A DNA stretch of 64,000 nt from positions 248,001 to 312,000 of the forward strand of contig NZ_JAINRD010000004.1 in assembly GCF_020400605.1 (NCBI RefSeq), given 5' to 3'. Positions within the stretch are counted from its first letter, which is position 1. Each line of letters opens with the position of its first letter. Below are positions 62,810-64,000 of the stretch, piece by piece. The position numbers were made by a program, and so were the translations under genes. This DNA is from Streptomyces aculeolatus (lineage in GTDB: Bacteria; Actinomycetota; Actinomycetes; Streptomycetales; Streptomycetaceae). The notes under the pieces are model-generated. The model searched no databases. It was not told the origin of the DNA and saw only the letters and a program-made list of their open reading frames with translations.

Positions 62810-64000
62810 CTACGCGGTATCGGTGCGGGTGAGGTCGAGGAAGTCGCGCTTGTCGACGGCGTAGCCGCTGACGTTCCGCTCCAGCGCGGCCAGCGAGGGC
62901 CTGGTGGCGATGCCGACGGCCCACGCCTCGTCGACCAGGACCTCGTTCAGCTCCGCGTACGCCGTGGCCTGCGCGTCGGGCGTGAGCGCGGTGCGGCTCG
63001 CCTCGACGGCGGCGGCGTAGCGGGCGGGGACGCGGGCGCCCATCATCACGTTGTCCTCGGTGGGCAGCATCTGCCGCCCGCGGGAGATCAGCGACGGACT
63101 CTGCAGGTTGTTCGGCTGCGCCGCGATGCAGCAGTCCAGCTCGCCCGCGAACAGCGCGTCGAGGAACGCCGTCTCCTCCATCGGCTTGAGCGTCAGCTCG
63201 AAGCCGATCTTCTCGAAGTCCGCCTGGATCGCCTGCACGATGTCCTTGGCACCCGGCTCGGGACCGAACGCCGCGGTCGCCTTGCGCGGCCCGCCGGCGG
63301 CGTCGAGCATCTTCCTCGCCGCGTCGAGGTCGAAGCCGTGGGAGTCGAGGTAGCCGGCGTCGAAGGCCGGGGACTCCGGCATGAACGCGGTGTAGACGGG
63401 CTTGCCGAGCCCGAAGCGCACCTGGTCGATGATCCGTTCGCGGTCGATCGCGCGGGCGAGGGCCTGGCGCACCTTCTTGTCGGCGAACGGCGGCCGGGCG
63501 CCGTTCATGAAGAACAGGTCCATCCGGCCCGCGCCCTGGACCAGCTCGTAGCGGTCGCGCAGCCGGTCGGCGTTGCGCAGTGACAGGTACAGCGCGCCGT
63601 CGAGGTCGCCCGACTCCAGCGCGCTGACGAGGGACTCCTCGTCGCGGAAGAAGCGGAACTCGACCTCGTCGAGCCGCGGTTCGCCGCTCTTCCAGAAGTC
63701 GGGGTTCTTCTTCAGCCGCAGCAGCCGGTCCCGCCGGAAGTCCTCCATCAGGAACGGGCCGGAGCCCGCCGGCTCCTTCTCCAGCACGGCGACGTCGTTC
63801 CGCTTCGCCGGCACCAGTGGGAAGGCGAACATCCAGTCCAGGACCAGCTCGTCGGGCACCGCCTCGGCGAAGTCCAGCCGCACCGTGCGGTCGTCCTCGG
63901 CGGTGGCCCGGTCGATGAACGCGGTCGTCGCGGCCAGCGTGAACCCCGCCTCCGGGTCCTTGGCGCGCTCGACGCCCGCGACGACGTCGGCGGCGGTGAC
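62810..64000 (-). CDS. Family-5 extracellular solute-binding protein, 5' end cut by window
   Basis: At least 396 residues are visible, open to the right edge. The frame continues upstream to position 64000 with VTAADVVAGVERAKDPEAGF, a typical SBP_bac_5 (oligopeptide/DppA-type) segment. Later parts include EPAGSGPFLMEDF, FFMNGARPPFADKKVRQALARAIDRE and the C-terminal lobe. It would deliver a ligand to an ABC importer whose genes lie outside the window. Beside sialidase and lyase genes, sialic acid is a likely ligand, as for the family-5 binding protein SiaE of Corynebacterium. That assignment is inference. Confidence 0.88.
   Translation of the reverse strand, partial: VTAADVVAGVERAKDPEAGFTLAATTAFIDRATAEDDRTVRLDFAEAVPDELVLDWMFAFPLVPAKRNDVAVLEKEPAGSGPFLMEDFRRDRLLRLKKNPDFWKSGEPRLDEVEFRFFRDEESLVSALESGDLDGALYLSLRNADRLRDRYELVQGAGRMDLFFMNGARPPFADKKVRQALARAIDRERIIDQVRFGLGKPVYTAFMPESPAFDAGYLDSHGFDLDAARKMLDAAGGPRKATAAFGPEPGAKDIVQAIQADFEKIGFELTLKPMEETAFLDALFAGELDCCIAAQPNNLQSPSLISRGRQMLPTEDNVMMGARVPARYAAAVEASRTALTPDAQATAYAELNEVLVDEAWAVGIATRPSLAALERNVSGYAVDKRDFLDLTRTDTA

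Overview
This 64-kb window is very GC-rich DNA from a streptomycete or close actinobacterial relative. GTG starts with strong purine-rich ribosome sites are frequent, and many -10 boxes fit TANNNT. The gene order (rodA/sfr-pbp2-mreD-mreC-mreB-ndk-DUF4233-folC-valS, then clpX-clpP2-clpP1-tig, later rpiB, asd, pepN, malQ) is the one I remember from the Streptomyces coelicolor core chromosome. Most of the window is ordinary housekeeping chromosome. I see no prophage, CRISPR array, transposase or large biosynthetic cluster.

Layout. 0-7 kb: the 5' end of a CYTH-type gene leaving the left edge, a DoxX membrane protein, and the spore-wall/morphogenesis operon mreB-mreC-mreD-pbp2-rodA on the minus strand. 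7-14 kb: ndk, DUF4233, folC and valS on the minus strand, with a D-2-hydroxyacid dehydrogenase on plus. 14-20 kb: a proline/glutamine-rich membrane-anchored protein, then the protein quality-control block clpX, clpP2, clpP1 and tig, with a good candidate ClgR site upstream of clpP1. 20-21 kb: tRNA-Pro(UGG), tRNA-Gly(UCC) and a small membrane protein. 21-31 kb: a membrane acyltransferase, an FtsX-type ABC exporter pair, a CPA2 cation/proton antiporter, a membrane-anchored PP2C phosphatase, a Nei/Fpg glycosylase, rpiB and bioY. 31-43 kb: an APC amino-acid permease and two paralogous pepN genes in opposite orientation. Between the pepN genes lie an AbiEi/DUF559-like protein and a divergent regulator/anti-sigma-like module whose regulator gene has two rare TTA codons. 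The block ends with asd. 43-53 kb: a secreted 1105-residue subtilase, a Tat-type metallophosphoesterase, an atypical SDR, an ECF sigma factor fused to a cysteine-cluster domain, a DUF1203 protein and a double-VOC protein. 53-64 kb: a small membrane protein, a secreted GH29 fucosidase overlapping malQ, a small repeat-containing peptide gene, and a sialoglycan module: exo-sialidase, type I sulfatase, N-acetylneuraminate-lyase-like protein and a family-5 solute-binding protein running off the right edge.

How the genes work together. The mre block builds lateral/spore wall. ClpXP1P2 and trigger factor share protein quality control. The right end looks like an outside-in glycan-scavenging module: secreted sialidase and fucosidase trim host- or environment-derived glycans, a sulfatase removes sulfate, the binding protein imports the product and the lyase opens sialic acid. 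The least ordinary items are the cysteine-cluster/ECF-sigma/SnoaL fusion, a MalQ in which the catalytic Asp-His pair appears to read Gly-Asp, the repeat peptide gene at 57.4-57.6 kb, and the TTA-containing regulator with its palindromic intergenic region.
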